64,000 nt of DNA from CAMPKL01 sp963805925 (GTDB lineage: Bacteria > Acidobacteriota > Terriglobia > Bryobacterales > UBA6623). Each line of letters opens with the position of its first letter. Within the stretch, counting starts at the first letter, position 1. Under the pieces are notes generated by a model that saw nothing but the letters and a program-made list of their open reading frames with translations, had not been told where the DNA came from and made no database searches. The stretch lies in the NCBI GenBank assembly GCA_963805925.1, contig CAWDWB010000004.1, positions 267,750 through 331,749 of the forward strand, in the 5' to 3' direction. Shown here piece by piece: positions 1 through 8,690 of this stretch. A program made the position numbers and the translations under genes.

Positions 1-540
1 AAAGCCGTCCGCGCCGATCACGCAGCCCGAGTGCAAAATCGTCCTGGCTCCGATCTCAACGCCCGCGTACACCGTCACATTGGCGGAAATCCGGCAGCCG
101 TCTCCCACGATCGAGTCGCGCCCTACATAGCTTCCCGCCTGGATCACCGCCCCCGCGCCAATCCGTACGCGCTCTTCAATCACCACGTGCGGCCCAATCG
201 AGACGCCTTCGCCGACAACGGCCGACTCGGCAACCGTCGCCGTCGGGTGAATCCCCGCCGAGGGCCGCACATCCGGCAACAAAGCCCGCATCGCTTTCGC
301 GAACGCATTCCGGGGTTTCTTCACTCGGATTACGGTTTTACCTGCGGGAGTCTCAACATCCGTCCGCATCAACAGACACCCTGCTCTGGTTGCGCCGATC
401 TCCGCCATCGCCTCCCGCGAATCGACGAACGCCAGGTCCATGGGGCCGGCGGCGTCGAGCGTGGCGCCGCCGCTGAGGACGACGGCGCCGTCGCCTTCGA
501 CCTGGGCTTCGAGCAACTGGGCGAGTTCTGCTGCGGTCAT
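1..540 (-). CDS. lpxD: UDP-3-O-acylglucosamine N-acyltransferase LpxD (3' end outside the window)
   Basis: The first 180 codons of LpxD, which adds the second-position acyl chain to UDP-3-O-acylglucosamine in lipid A synthesis in the cytoplasm. The protein starts MTAAELAQLLEAQVEG and has the N-terminal uridine-binding domain (about residues 1-100). From about residue 105 it runs into hexapeptide (left-handed beta-helix) repeats. The last visible residues, HSGCVIGADGF, contain the LpxD signature around the catalytic histidine region. The ATG at 540 is the only sensible start. The gene runs off the window edge, so the rest of the helix and the C-terminal helices are not visible. It is divergent from the S1/P1 nuclease gene, 64 bp away. 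Presence of lpxD implies a Gram-negative outer membrane. Confidence 0.93.
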   Translation of the reverse strand, partial: MTAAELAQLLEAQVEGDGAVVLSGGATLDAAGPMDLAFVDSREAMAEIGATRAGCLLMRTDVETPAGKTVIRVKKPRNAFAKAMRALLPDVRPSAGIHPTATVAESAVVGEGVSIGPHVVIEERVRIGAGAVIQAGSYVGRDSIVGDGCRISANVTVYAGVEIGARTILHSGCVIGADGF

Positions 541-588
541 TTTCCGGGTACCCCTTCAGCGGACGGTCGGCGCCGTCGCCGCTCCGCC

Positions 589-594
589 TAGTAT
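589..594 (+). promoter_or_regulatory. -10-like box of the S1/P1 nuclease gene, leaderless arrangement
   Basis: TAGTAT ends 10 nt before the ATG at 605 and there is no Shine-Dalgarno between them. Transcription starting about 7 nt after the box would begin within a few bases of the start codon. Confidence 0.45.
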
Positions 595-604
595 CGTAAA
601 TGTT

Positions 605-1393
605 ATGCCCTTGCGAGCCCTGCTCGGCCTCGTCGCCGTCCTGTCGTTCCTGCTCCCCGGCTCTGCCCTCGCCTGGGATGAGACGGCTCATCGCGCCATC
701 GCTCGGGTCGCTGAAGAGCATCTATCCGCCAACGCCTTGAAGCGCTATCAGTATTACGTTCCCAGCGGACAGACGCTGGAGGACATATCCTACTGGGCCC
801 AATCGCTCTTCCAAGAGCGGCCCGAGACCGAGGCCTGGCACTCTATCACCCTGCCGCCCGACGCCACCGGAGTCGATCTCAAGCGGGATTGTCCCCTCGG
901 CGATTGCATTACGGTCAAACTTCGCGAGGCCGAAGGCATCGTGCGCTTAGCACACAAGCCGCGCTCCGATGTCGCGGACTACCTCAAGTTTCTCGTGCAT
1001 CTAGCCGGAGATCTGCATCAGCCGCTCAACGTCGGCTATCCGCCTAGTGAAGGCATGAGCGATCCGCTGGTCGTCTACGAAGGCGTCGAGATGCCGCTCA
1101 GCAAGTTCTGGGACGAGCACCTTTTTGAAGCTGTCTCCGTAGACGAACTCGCCGATCGCATCCGCCGCCGCATCACCCAGAGCAAACTGCGCCAGTGGCA
1201 AACCGGCACATTGAAAGATTGGACGTGGGATACCCACCTGGTCACTGTTCGCGTCGCCTACGGCTCCTTGCCTACCGGCACACCCCGCCGGCTCGATGAC
1301 GAGTATGTGGCCACAGCAAGATCAGCCGCCGAAGAACAATTGGCCAAGGCGGCCGTGCGGCTCGCCGCGTCGCTTGATCGCGTTTGGCCCTAG
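605..1393 (+). CDS. S1/P1-type zinc nuclease, secreted
   Basis: A 262-residue protein of the S1/P1 nuclease family, trinuclear-zinc enzymes that cleave single-stranded nucleic acids. The signal peptide ends in PGSALA and the mature chain begins WDETAH. That is the family hallmark: the N-terminal Trp and the sixth-position His bind zinc. Further zinc motifs are LVHLAGDLHQPL (H-x3-GD-x-HQPL) and FWDEH. The start at 605 was chosen because it places a normal signal peptide. Upstream in-frame codons give low-complexity sequence antisense to lpxD. The gene probably acts in the periplasm to salvage nucleotides or phosphate. Its 3' end overlaps the convergent regulator gene by 4 bp. Confidence 0.9.
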   Translation: MPLRALLGLVAVLSFLLPGSALAWDETAHRAIARVAEEHLSANALKRYQYYVPSGQTLEDISYWAQSLFQERPETEAWHSITLPPDATGVDLKRDCPLGDCITVKLREAEGIVRLAHKPRSDVADYLKFLVHLAGDLHQPLNVGYPPSEGMSDPLVVYEGVEMPLSKFWDEHLFEAVSVDELADRIRRRITQSKLRQWQTGTLKDWTWDTHLVTVRVAYGSLPTGTPRRLDDEYVATARSAAEEQLAKAAVRLAASLDRVWP

Positions 1394-2019
1394 AACTCAA
1401 TAGCCGCGAGCAAGGTCGACGGCTTCGTCCCGAGGGATTCGCACAGATGCAGCAAACTGTCGATGCTCGGCATATGAGCGCCGCGCTCGATCGAACTCAG
1501 CTGCGAAACGCTGATCCCGGTCTGCGCCGCCATTTCCTTGAGCGACCAGCCTCGTTCCACGCGAAGGATCTTGATCTGCCTGCCTAAGCTGTCTCTTAAA
1601 CGCTCCTGGGCGCTCTTGCCCAAGCCGTAGGTCTCAATCGCGTTAGCCAGCGTCTGCCTGAGTTGCACCAACGAAAATGGCTTCGCCAGATAGTCGAAGA
1701 CCTGCCGCTTAAACGTCGTGCGCATGTCTTCCAGCGACGGATAGCCCGTCACGATCACCACACAAACGCCCGGCCAAGCATCCTGAATGCGCTCCAATTC
1801 GACGGCCCCGCTGAATGGGCCCATCTTCATGTCGAGCAGAATGACTTCGGGCCGCTCCGCGCCCAGCAGGTCGTCCGGGTTCGTATAGGTGCGAACGCGA
1901 TAGATCCCCTCGTCGACTAAGAAGTCCTCCATGTAATGCAGGAAGTCCTGGTCATCGTCGAGTACCGCCACATCGACAATGCCCCGGGAGGTACTGTCGC
2001 TCTTGGCCTTCGTCTCCAT
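1390..2019 (-). CDS. Response regulator: receiver domain fused to XRE-type HTH
   Basis: A 209-residue protein with a CheY-like receiver (about residues 15-130) and a Cro/C1-type HTH (about 148-205). The receiver has the acidic cluster DDD at 21-23, a probable phospho-acceptor Asp63 in LLDMK, Thr91 and Lys113. The HTH reads RVERGWSLKEMAAQTGIS and then SQLSSIERG. Most receivers are fused to OmpR, NarL or Fis outputs, so an XRE output is less usual. The start lies 4 bp after the stop of the beta-oxidation gene, with a GAGGAA motif inside that gene's end, so the two are probably cotranscribed. No histidine kinase is adjacent. A role in controlling fatty-acid use is an inference from position only. 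Confidence 0.88.
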   Translation of the reverse strand: METKAKSDSTSRGIVDVAVLDDDQDFLHYMEDFLVDEGIYRVRTYTNPDDLLGAERPEVILLDMKMGPFSGAVELERIQDAWPGVCVVIVTGYPSLEDMRTTFKRQVFDYLAKPFSLVQLRQTLANAIETYGLGKSAQERLRDSLGRQIKILRVERGWSLKEMAAQTGISVSQLSSIERGAHMPSIDSLLHLCESLGTKPSTLLAAIEF

Positions 2020-2023
2020 GCGA

Positions 2024-4384
2024 CTAATTCCTCAGAGGCCGCCCCGTCTTCAGCAAGCTCTCGATGCGCTGCTGCGTCTTTTCCTCGCCGCACAAGCTCA
2101 AGAACGCTTCCAACTCCAGGCCCAACATATAGTCCACCGAAACCATCGACGGCGCACTCAGATCGCCGCCGGCCAATACATGCGCCAACTTCTTGCCGAT
2201 CAACACGTCGTGATCCGAGGCATAGCCGCCCTGCTTCATCATCCACACGCCCAACTCCATCGCAGCCTTCACGCCCTTGCCGCCAACCAACACTTCGCTC
2301 TCTTCAAACGGCTCATAGCCGGCCGTCGCCAATCCTAAAGCCGCCTGCTTGGCATCGGCCAGCAGTCGGTCGAGGTTCATCGTGATTCCGTCCGCTTCGG
2401 TCAGATAGCGCATTTCCCTCGCCTCGGGGCCGCTGTTCGACACCTTCGCCGTGCCGATCATTTCAAATACCGAGCGCGTCGCTCCTTCCAGGTCGCCGTC
2501 CGCGCCGAGCGGATTTGTGTAGCGCCGCAAGGTCTCCGTGCAACCGCCCGCGGCTGGAATCAAACCGGCGCCCACTTCCACCAGCCCGATGTAAGTCTCC
2601 GCTGCAGCCTGCACCTGATCGCAATGCAAGGCGACCTCGCAGCCGCCGCCCAAGGTCCGCGAGTGGATCGCTGCGACGACCGGCTTGCTCGACGCCCGCA
2701 GTGCGCGCACCAATTTTTGCAACAGACCGATCTGTTGGCCCATCTCCTCCCAGTTCTTGGTCATGGCCAAGCCCAAGATCATCTGCAGATTGGCGCCAAC
2801 GCAAAAATTCTCACCTTGATTGCCGATCACCAGCGCATCGAAACGCTCCTCGACGACCTCAACCGATCGCGCCAGCATCTCGAAAACGTTCTGATCGAGC
2901 GCGTTCGCCTTCGAATGAAATTCCAACAGCGCCGCGCCGTCGCCGATATCCCAAAGACTGGCGCCCGCGTTCGCTTCGACCGGCTTCGACGCGCCCCGCA
3001 CGCGGCGCAAGTCGATGACGCCCGGCTGCGCCGGAATCGTCTTCTGACCGCCCGACGCCAGATCGAAGAACGTCGGCTGCCCATTGCCGCTGCCGTAGAA
3101 GGCCTGCGACGGCGAAGCCAGCACCTTCTCGACCAGCGGCGGCAACTCCTTGCCATCCTTGGTCATCCGCTCCGTCGTCTCGCGAACCCCGAGTCCGTTC
3201 CAAATTTCGAAGATGCCGCGTTCCCAGTTGAAACCGGCCGTCATCGTGCGATCAATCGAAACGATGTCGTCGCAGACTTCCGGTATGCGATTCGCCGCGT
3301 AGAGGAACAACTCGCTCAACGTCGTCCAGATGAAGCGCCCCGCCGCGTCGTCCGCGCCGATCATCGCCTTAACCCGATCGACCACCGTCGGCAACCGTTT
3401 CGCCGCCGAGACCGACTCCCATTCCGGCGTCTTCATCTCGCGATATTCCAGCGTGTCGAGATCGATCACCAGCCGTCCGCCCGGCGCCTTGTAGTCCTTC
3501 TTGTAGAAGCCCTGGCCCGCTTTATCGCCGACGATGCCCTGCTCCACCATGTGCTTCAAGAACTCCGGCGGAACGTACACGTCGCGCCGCTCGTCCTCCG
3601 GCACCAACTCATACAGATTGCTGGCCACATGCAAGCAAATGTCGACGCCCGTGAAGTCCGCCAGCCGGAACGTCGCCATCCGCGGACGTCCCACCAGCGG
3701 CCCGGTCAGCGCATCCACTTCTTCCACCGTCAAGCCTTGCTCACGCATCGTCTTGAGCGTGTGCATCACCGAGAACAGAAAGATCCGGTTGGCAATGAAG
3801 TTCGGACGATCGTTAGCGAAGACGACCGCCTTGCCCAGCCGCTTATCGCAAAAATCCTGCGCCCAAGCCGTCACTTCCGGGGCCGTTTCCGGCGTCGGAA
3901 TCAACTCCACCAGCCGCATGTGTCGCGGCGGATTGAAGAAGTGCGTCCCCAACCAATGCTTGCGGAAATCATCCGATAACCCTTCAGCCAACTTACCGAT
4001 CGGCAACCCCGAAGTATTCGAACTGACCAGCGAGCCTGGTTGCCGCAATCGGTCGACTTGCTCCAGCAGTTGGCGCTTGACGTCGAACTTCTCGACGACG
4101 ACTTCGATAATCCATTCCGCGTCGCGAACGCGGTCGAGATCATCCTGGAAGTTGCCGACGCGCAGGTGTTTGGCCGCCGCCTCGGTGAAAAACGCCGGCG
4201 GCCTCGATTTAGCCAGTCCTTTCAGCGCCTTTTCGACGATCGCGTTACGCGCCTGCGGCGTCTCGCCCCCCGGCGCGGGAATGTCCATCAACAGACAATC
4301 CACACCGGCATTCGCAAAGTGAGCGGCGATCCGGGAACCCATCGTCCCAGCGCCCAAAACAGCGACTTTCCCAAGCTTTCTCAA
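2024..4384 (-). CDS. Bifunctional 3-hydroxyacyl-CoA dehydrogenase / enoyl-CoA hydratase (FadN-like)
   Basis: A cytoplasmic beta-oxidation enzyme of 786 residues. The dehydrogenase comes first: the NAD-binding motif VLGAGTMGS is near the N-terminus, HFFNPP near residue 155, and a C-terminal dehydrogenase domain follows. The hydratase (crotonase) part follows from about residue 470, with NFCVGANL and LGGGCEVALHCD, where Glu is a likely catalytic residue. This order, and a length near 790, match Bacillus FadN rather than E. coli FadB, where the hydratase comes first. The TTG at 4384 was chosen because GGAAGGAG lies 6 nt upstream; the ATG at 4423 has no such site. The downstream receiver-HTH gene is 4 bp away. 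No thiolase or acyl-CoA dehydrogenase is in the window. Confidence 0.92.
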   Translation of the reverse strand: MRKLGKVAVLGAGTMGSRIAAHFANAGVDCLLMDIPAPGGETPQARNAIVEKALKGLAKSRPPAFFTEAAAKHLRVGNFQDDLDRVRDAEWIIEVVVEKFDVKRQLLEQVDRLRQPGSLVSSNTSGLPIGKLAEGLSDDFRKHWLGTHFFNPPRHMRLVELIPTPETAPEVTAWAQDFCDKRLGKAVVFANDRPNFIANRIFLFSVMHTLKTMREQGLTVEEVDALTGPLVGRPRMATFRLADFTGVDICLHVASNLYELVPEDERRDVYVPPEFLKHMVEQGIVGDKAGQGFYKKDYKAPGGRLVIDLDTLEYREMKTPEWESVSAAKRLPTVVDRVKAMIGADDAAGRFIWTTLSELFLYAANRIPEVCDDIVSIDRTMTAGFNWERGIFEIWNGLGVRETTERMTKDGKELPPLVEKVLASPSQAFYGSGNGQPTFFDLASGGQKTIPAQPGVIDLRRVRGASKPVEANAGASLWDIGDGAALLEFHSKANALDQNVFEMLARSVEVVEERFDALVIGNQGENFCVGANLQMILGLAMTKNWEEMGQQIGLLQKLVRALRASSKPVVAAIHSRTLGGGCEVALHCDQVQAAAETYIGLVEVGAGLIPAAGGCTETLRRYTNPLGADGDLEGATRSVFEMIGTAKVSNSGPEAREMRYLTEADGITMNLDRLLADAKQAALGLATAGYEPFEESEVLVGGKGVKAAMELGVWMMKQGGYASDHDVLIGKKLAHVLAGGDLSAPSMVSVDYMLGLELEAFLSLCGEEKTQQRIESLLKTGRPLRN

Positions 4385-4444
4385 CGCGTTCTCCTTCCCT
4401 GCCGACAGCTGTGACCTTAGCATACGGAAGGCCGCGGTTTGAGT

Positions 4445-4633
4445 TCACTCCTGGGGTTCTGAGGGCTCGAAGGTATCCTGGTCAGACTCCTCGTCCGAGG
4501 CCCCTCCTTGAGGCCGTTTCGACGGCCAGTATTCGTCCTGCTTCTTCTGACCGCGGCGCACGCGCCGCGACTTCTCCACCCAGTCCACGTCCTCGTAGAT
4601 CCGGGCCAGACGTACTGGATTCACGGGGTCCAT
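4445..4633 (-). CDS. Small charged hypothetical protein
   Basis: A 62-residue protein starting MDPVNPVRLARIYEDVDW, rich in charged residues, with an acidic tail (SDEESDQDTFEPSEPQE). I do not recognise a family. It has no signal peptide or membrane segment. A GGGGG run lies upstream of the ATG; an in-frame TTG two codons earlier is an alternative start. It sits in the same direction between the PQQ dehydrogenase and the FadN-like gene, ending 60 bp before the latter's start. The composition looks protein-like and not like a random frame, but being this short it could still be spurious. Confidence 0.5.
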   Translation of the reverse strand: MDPVNPVRLARIYEDVDWVEKSRRVRRGQKKQDEYWPSKRPQGGASDEESDQDTFEPSEPQE

Positions 4634-4687
4634 AAGCAATCCCCCGCCGCTCTTATCGGCCGCCTAGCGCCCTGGCTATAGTCCGAG

Positions 4688-6277
4688 CTACTCGCCCAGC
4701 ACAAACGTATAGAGCGCGTTTCCGGCGGCAATCGAAACCTGCTGTTTGCCGTCGACCGTATAGGTGATCGGCGAAGCGTAAGCCCTGCCGCCCAAGTTCG
4801 TGCGCCACAGCTCTTCCCCGTTGCGGGCGTCCAGCGCCAAGAAGTGCCCCTCATTGCTGCCCGAAAACAGCACGCCCGTCGATGTCGACAGCAGGCCGCT
4901 ATTGGTGATCTCCACCATGCGGAACTCCCACTCCATCTCGCCCGTCTCCGGGTCCAGCGCGCGGATCGCTCCATACCCGGGCTCGCCTTCCACGCGCCGC
5001 GGCACGCTGCCTAGGAAGCGGTTCCCTTCCGCGTACGTCGGCGGGTTCTTGTGAAACGTGCTCGCGTATTCCCACACCGACAGATAGAATAATCCCGTCG
5101 TCGGGTTGTAGGAAGGCGAATACCAGTTCGTGCCGCCCTGTACGCCCGGATACACCTTCGTGCCCTCCGTCGAAGGCGCCGCATCTTTGCGGGTCTTGGG
5201 CCTACCCCTTTCGTCGAGCCCGTCGTTCCACGTCTGGTGCACAAACGCCTTGCCTAACAGGTACTCGCCCGTCGCCCGGTCCAGCACGTAGAAGTGTCCG
5301 TTGCGGTTGCCCCACAGAATCACCTTGCGCATACGGCCCTGAAACTCGCGGTCCGCCAGCACGGGAACCTGCACCGAATCCCAATCCCATTCGTCATGCG
5401 GCGTGAACTGGAAATACCATTTCAACTTGCCCGTATCCGCATCGAGCGCGACCGCTGAATCCGTATACAGGTTGTCGCCCTCGCGTACGTCGCCGTTCCA
5501 ATCCGGCGCCGGATTGCCGATGCCCCAATAAATCAAGTTCAGCTCCGGATCGTACGAACCCGTCACCCAGGCGGAGCCTCCGCCGGTCATCCACGAGTCG
5601 CCGGCCCACGTTTCGTGACCCGGCTCGCCCGGCCCCGGCACGGTATAGAACCGCCAGGCCCGCTCGCCCGTCTTCACGTCGTAAGCGTCCAGAAATCCGC
5701 GAATGCCGTACTCGCCGCCCGCCGTGCCGATGATCACTTTGTCTTTGACGATCAGCGGCGCCACCGTCAGCGAGTAGCCGTTCTTGTACTCAACGACCTT
5801 CGTCTTCCAATTCACGGCTCCGGTCGCCGCGTCCAGCGCCAACAAATAGCCGTCCACCGTGCCCATGAACAATTGATCGCCCAGAATCGCCAAGCCCCTG
5901 TTCACCGCGCCGCAGCAGACATTGATCGTCTCCGGCAGCAGATGGTTATAGGTCCAAAACGTCCTGCCGGTCTTGGCGTCCAATGCCACCACGTCATTCG
6001 GCGCTTGCGTCAGGTACATCACGCCGTCCACGACTAAGGGCGTGGCCTCGAACTTCTGCAACGAATTCGCCTGGAATACCCAACTCAGCTTCAACTTCCC
6101 CGCGTTCTGGGGCGTGATCTGGTCCAACGTGCTGTAGCGCTGGCTCTGGTATGTACCCGAATAGGTCAGCCAGTTGCCCGGCTCTTTCGCCGCGTTCAGC
6201 AAACGCTCGGACGTCACTTGCGCCGTCAACGTCGCCGCAAACAAGAACCCCGCCGCAAATCGCATCGTGTATCTCAT
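4688..6277 (-). CDS. PQQ-dependent alcohol/glucose-type dehydrogenase, secreted
   Basis: A 529-residue quinoprotein dehydrogenase with a cleavable signal peptide (MRYTMRFAAGFLFAATLTAQ). Several tryptophan-docking repeats of the eight-bladed propeller are visible, such as GRTFWTYN and GKLKWYFQFTPHDEWDWD; the latter carries the region of the catalytic Asp. VCCGAVNRG holds the adjacent cysteines that form the vicinal disulfide next to PQQ in methanol/ethanol dehydrogenases. The substrate cannot be told. The ATG at 6277 gives the best signal peptide; an upstream ATG at 6295 overlaps the cytochrome stop (ATGA) and could be used for coupling. The cytochrome c gene directly upstream is the likely electron acceptor in the periplasm. 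Confidence 0.92.
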   Translation of the reverse strand: MRYTMRFAAGFLFAATLTAQVTSERLLNAAKEPGNWLTYSGTYQSQRYSTLDQITPQNAGKLKLSWVFQANSLQKFEATPLVVDGVMYLTQAPNDVVALDAKTGRTFWTYNHLLPETINVCCGAVNRGLAILGDQLFMGTVDGYLLALDAATGAVNWKTKVVEYKNGYSLTVAPLIVKDKVIIGTAGGEYGIRGFLDAYDVKTGERAWRFYTVPGPGEPGHETWAGDSWMTGGGSAWVTGSYDPELNLIYWGIGNPAPDWNGDVREGDNLYTDSAVALDADTGKLKWYFQFTPHDEWDWDSVQVPVLADREFQGRMRKVILWGNRNGHFYVLDRATGEYLLGKAFVHQTWNDGLDERGRPKTRKDAAPSTEGTKVYPGVQGGTNWYSPSYNPTTGLFYLSVWEYASTFHKNPPTYAEGNRFLGSVPRRVEGEPGYGAIRALDPETGEMEWEFRMVEITNSGLLSTSTGVLFSGSNEGHFLALDARNGEELWRTNLGGRAYASPITYTVDGKQQVSIAAGNALYTFVLGE

Positions 6278-6291
6278 GGCTCCCGACTCCC

Positions 6292-7056
6292 TCATCGCAG
6301 CGAGGCCAAGTAGGCCAACAAATCGTCCAAATCCTTGCCGGCGATCGAACTCTGGTACGAGGGCATCGCCGACTTCTTGACGATCTCGTAGCTGGCCAGA
6401 TCCGCCTTCGCCACGGACTTCAATCCCTGGCGTGCGTCGACCAACTGGAACGTGTACGTGTCCTCGTTCAGCAATCGTCCGCTGACCTTCGCACCGCTTT
6501 TCGTCGTCGCCTCGACACGCCACTGATTCGGCAACACCTTCTCATCAGGGTTCACCACCGCCGCCCGCAAGTGCGCCAGCGACCGCGCCCCGCCGATCAG
6601 ACTCAGATCCGGCCCCGAACGCCCGCCTTCGTTGTTCACCCGGTGGCAACCAACGCAGCCTTTCGACGCGAAAATCTTCTGGCCCGCGGCCGCGTCGCCG
6701 GTGATCGTCTCCGCGCCCCCGCTCAGCGAGCGCACATAGGCCACCAGTTGCCAAACCTCGGCGCCGTTGAAGTACACGCCCGGCATCTCCGTCCCCGGAA
6801 TGCCTTTTGAAATCACCTCGTGCAGCGCGCCGTCGCTCGTCGCATGCCGGAAATGCCCCGTCGTCAGATTCGGGGCCCTGTCGCCCACGCCTCCCAGGCC
6901 GTGACAAACGGCGCAGTGTGAGCGGAAAATCTTCGCTCCCACCGCCACGTCCTCCGGCGACTGGCGAGGATTTTCAACCTCTTCGTGCTGCGCCCAAACC
7001 GGAAACGCAGCCAAAAACAGAACCATCGCAATGCGAAGCGCCTTCACCCGAATCAC
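6292..7056 (-). CDS. Di-haem c-type cytochrome, partner of the PQQ dehydrogenase
   Basis: A 254-residue periplasmic protein with a signal peptide ending PVWAQ and two haem-binding sites, CAVCH (about residue 48) and CVGCH (about residue 133). Each site sits in a small cytochrome c domain and is followed by a Met that could be the second axial ligand. The C-terminal part (after SGRLLNED) is a beta-rich segment often seen in acidobacterial and planctomycete cytochromes, ending in LDDLLAYLASLR. It overlaps or abuts the PQQ dehydrogenase start, so the two are one operon and the cytochrome should take electrons from the quinoprotein. GTG at 7056 is the outermost start; GTG at 7047 has a better-placed AGGTGA and could be the true start. 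Confidence 0.9.
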   Translation of the reverse strand: MIRVKALRIAMVLFLAAFPVWAQHEEVENPRQSPEDVAVGAKIFRSHCAVCHGLGGVGDRAPNLTTGHFRHATSDGALHEVISKGIPGTEMPGVYFNGAEVWQLVAYVRSLSGGAETITGDAAAGQKIFASKGCVGCHRVNNEGGRSGPDLSLIGGARSLAHLRAAVVNPDEKVLPNQWRVEATTKSGAKVSGRLLNEDTYTFQLVDARQGLKSVAKADLASYEIVKKSAMPSYQSSIAGKDLDDLLAYLASLR

Positions 7057-7076
7057 CTCATCTCACGTGCGACGTG

Positions 7077-7082
7077 ATTGTA
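7077..7082 (-). promoter_or_regulatory. -10-like box TACAAT for the cytochrome c/PQQ operon
   Basis: TACAAT on the minus strand, 20-29 bp upstream of the two possible cytochrome starts. It faces an identical box on the plus strand for galM, 40 bp away. Confidence 0.4.
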
Positions 7083-7121
7083 CTCTTTCTCGCCCGTAAG
7101 TTCGACCCGCCCCGGCTGTAT

Positions 7122-7127
7122 TACAAT
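7122..7127 (+). promoter_or_regulatory. -10-like box TACAAT of galM, leaderless arrangement
   Basis: TACAAT preceded by GTAT, ending 9 nt before the galM ATG. No Shine-Dalgarno is present between box and start codon. Confidence 0.5.
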
Positions 7128-7136
7128 CTCCAAGCG

Positions 7137-8249
7137 ATGCGATTTGTTTTAACCCTGCTCCTTTTCATCACTCCGCTCTTCGCCCAAAAGGGCGTCACAG
7201 TCGAACCCTGGGGCAAAACGCCCTCTGGCGAACACGTCGAGCTCTACACGCTTACCAACGCCTCCGGCGGACAGGCTCGCATCGCTACCTACGGCGGCGT
7301 CATCGTCTCGCTCACCGTCCCCGACAAGTCCGGCAAGCTTTCCGACGTCGTCCTCGGCTTCGACTCGCTCGAAGGCTACGCCAGCAAGACGACATACCTC
7401 GGCGCGCTCATCGGCCGCTACGGCAACCGCATCGCCAAGGGACGCTTCCCGCTCGACGGCCGCACCTATACGCTCGCCGTCAACAACGGGGAGAACGCTC
7501 TGCACGGCGGCCTCCGCGGCTTTGACTCCCGCGTCTGGGCAGCCGTAGCCTTCGACGGCCCCGACGGTCCGGGCGTCGCGCTCACCTACGTCAGCGAAGA
7601 CGGCGAAGAAGGTTACCCCGGTACCCTCACGACGCGCGTGCGCTACACCTGGACCGACCAGAACGCCCTGCGTCTGGAGTACACGGCCAACACCGACGCG
7701 CCCACCGTCATCAACCTCACCAACCACTCGTATTTCAATTTGAAAGATGACGGCAAGACCGACATTCTCGCCACCGAGTTGCAAATCTTCGCCGACCACT
7801 ACTCGCCCATCGACCCGACGCTGATCCCCACCGGAGAAGCCGCGCCCGTCTCCGGCACGCCCTTCGACTTCCGCCAGCCCATGCAGATGGGCTCACGCAT
7901 CAACCAGCAAGACGAGCAGATAAAGAACGGCGGCGGCTACGACCACAACTACATCATCAGCCGTCGCACCAAGGACGGTCTTGAATTAGCAGCCCGCGTC
8001 CACGAGGCCACCACCGGCCGCGTCATGGAAGTCTGGACCACCCAGCCCGGCGTACAGTTCTACACCGGCAATTTCCTAGACGGCACGTACATCGGCAAGA
8101 ACGGAACCGTCTACAACCGACGCGCCGGCTTCTGCTTCGAAACCCAACACTACCCCGACTCCCCCAACCAACCGGAGTTCCCGTCGACAGTCCTCCGCCC
8201 CGGCGAAACGTATCACTCAACCACGGAGTACCGCTTCTCCGTGCGCTAA
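7137..8249 (+). CDS. galM: Aldose 1-epimerase (mutarotase), exported
   Basis: A 370-residue protein that interconverts the alpha and beta anomers of aldoses such as galactose and glucose. A signal peptide (MRFVLTLLLFITPLFAQ) marks this copy as periplasmic. Family motifs include the substrate-binding GRYGNRIAKGRF, the catalytic His region NLTNHSYFNL and GGGYDHNYI. Near the C-terminus, FCFETQHYPDSPNQP carries the catalytic Glu in its usual setting. The length is normal for the family. The ATG at 7137 is preferred over in-frame codons upstream because it gives the signal peptide and follows the TACAAT box. It is divergent from the PQQ dehydrogenase/cytochrome operon, which also acts on sugars or alcohols in the periplasm. 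Confidence 0.93.
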   Translation: MRFVLTLLLFITPLFAQKGVTVEPWGKTPSGEHVELYTLTNASGGQARIATYGGVIVSLTVPDKSGKLSDVVLGFDSLEGYASKTTYLGALIGRYGNRIAKGRFPLDGRTYTLAVNNGENALHGGLRGFDSRVWAAVAFDGPDGPGVALTYVSEDGEEGYPGTLTTRVRYTWTDQNALRLEYTANTDAPTVINLTNHSYFNLKDDGKTDILATELQIFADHYSPIDPTLIPTGEAAPVSGTPFDFRQPMQMGSRINQQDEQIKNGGGYDHNYIISRRTKDGLELAARVHEATTGRVMEVWTTQPGVQFYTGNFLDGTYIGKNGTVYNRRAGFCFETQHYPDSPNQPEFPSTVLRPGETYHSTTEYRFSVR

Positions 8250-8320
8250 CAGCTAACGCTTCGCCACTTGTACTGACTCAAATGGAAAGTGAATAAGGAA
8301 GCTGGCCCCTTCGGTCTGAG

Positions 8321-8602
8321 ATGGATCCACAAGCATTGCGTGACAACGCGGAACTCTCCGAGTATTTAGCCCAACTCACTGCGACTCTGGAAAGATGCGG
8401 TCATTCGGGACTGGCCGAGACGGTCACGTATGCCAGCCGTCTCGCGAGGGGCTCGCCATCAGAGTTCTTGCACGAGGTTCAGTTATCCCTCAAACGCGTA
8501 CGGAACGAACGGCCCTTGGGACTATCTAGCGGCGATCTCCAGGATGTTGACGCGGTGCTCGCCCAGATCGAAGAGGCCTTTCGAGAGATCGGCGGTGCTT
8601 GA
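8321..8602 (+). CDS. Small hypothetical protein, mostly alpha-helical
   Basis: A 93-residue protein starting MDPQALRDNAELSEYLAQL. It is predicted to be helical, with hydrophobic heptad-like spacing and no signal peptide or membrane segment. I do not recognise the family. Codon use is normal for the genome and the sequence ends naturally (DVDAVLAQIEEAFREIGGA), so I think it is real. It lies just upstream of a palindrome-rich patch and of a fragment that resembles the end of a DUF4279 protein; the two may once have been neighbours in one operon. Confidence 0.6.
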   Translation: MDPQALRDNAELSEYLAQLTATLERCGHSGLAETVTYASRLARGSPSEFLHEVQLSLKRVRNERPLGLSSGDLQDVDAVLAQIEEAFREIGGA

Positions 8603-8662
8603 AGTGCCGCGAGAAGAGGGACCGACGATCACCCACCGGAACCCTTACCCCAGCGCCTTTTC

Positions 8663-8680
8663 AGCCCCGTTCACGGGGCT
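8663..8680. repeat. Palindromic repeat with TTCA loop, copy 1
   Basis: AGCCCCG-TTCA-CGGGGCT, a 7-bp perfect stem. Same loop and layout as the copies at 8733 and 9470; stem bases differ but stay paired. Confidence 0.6.
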
Positions 8681-8690
8681 CATGGTTAGG

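Noticed and set aside
2624..3979. A 451-codon open frame on the plus strand
   Set aside because: Antisense to the FadN-like gene; Arg/His/Gln-rich and without domain features, as expected of a shadow frame in high-GC DNA.
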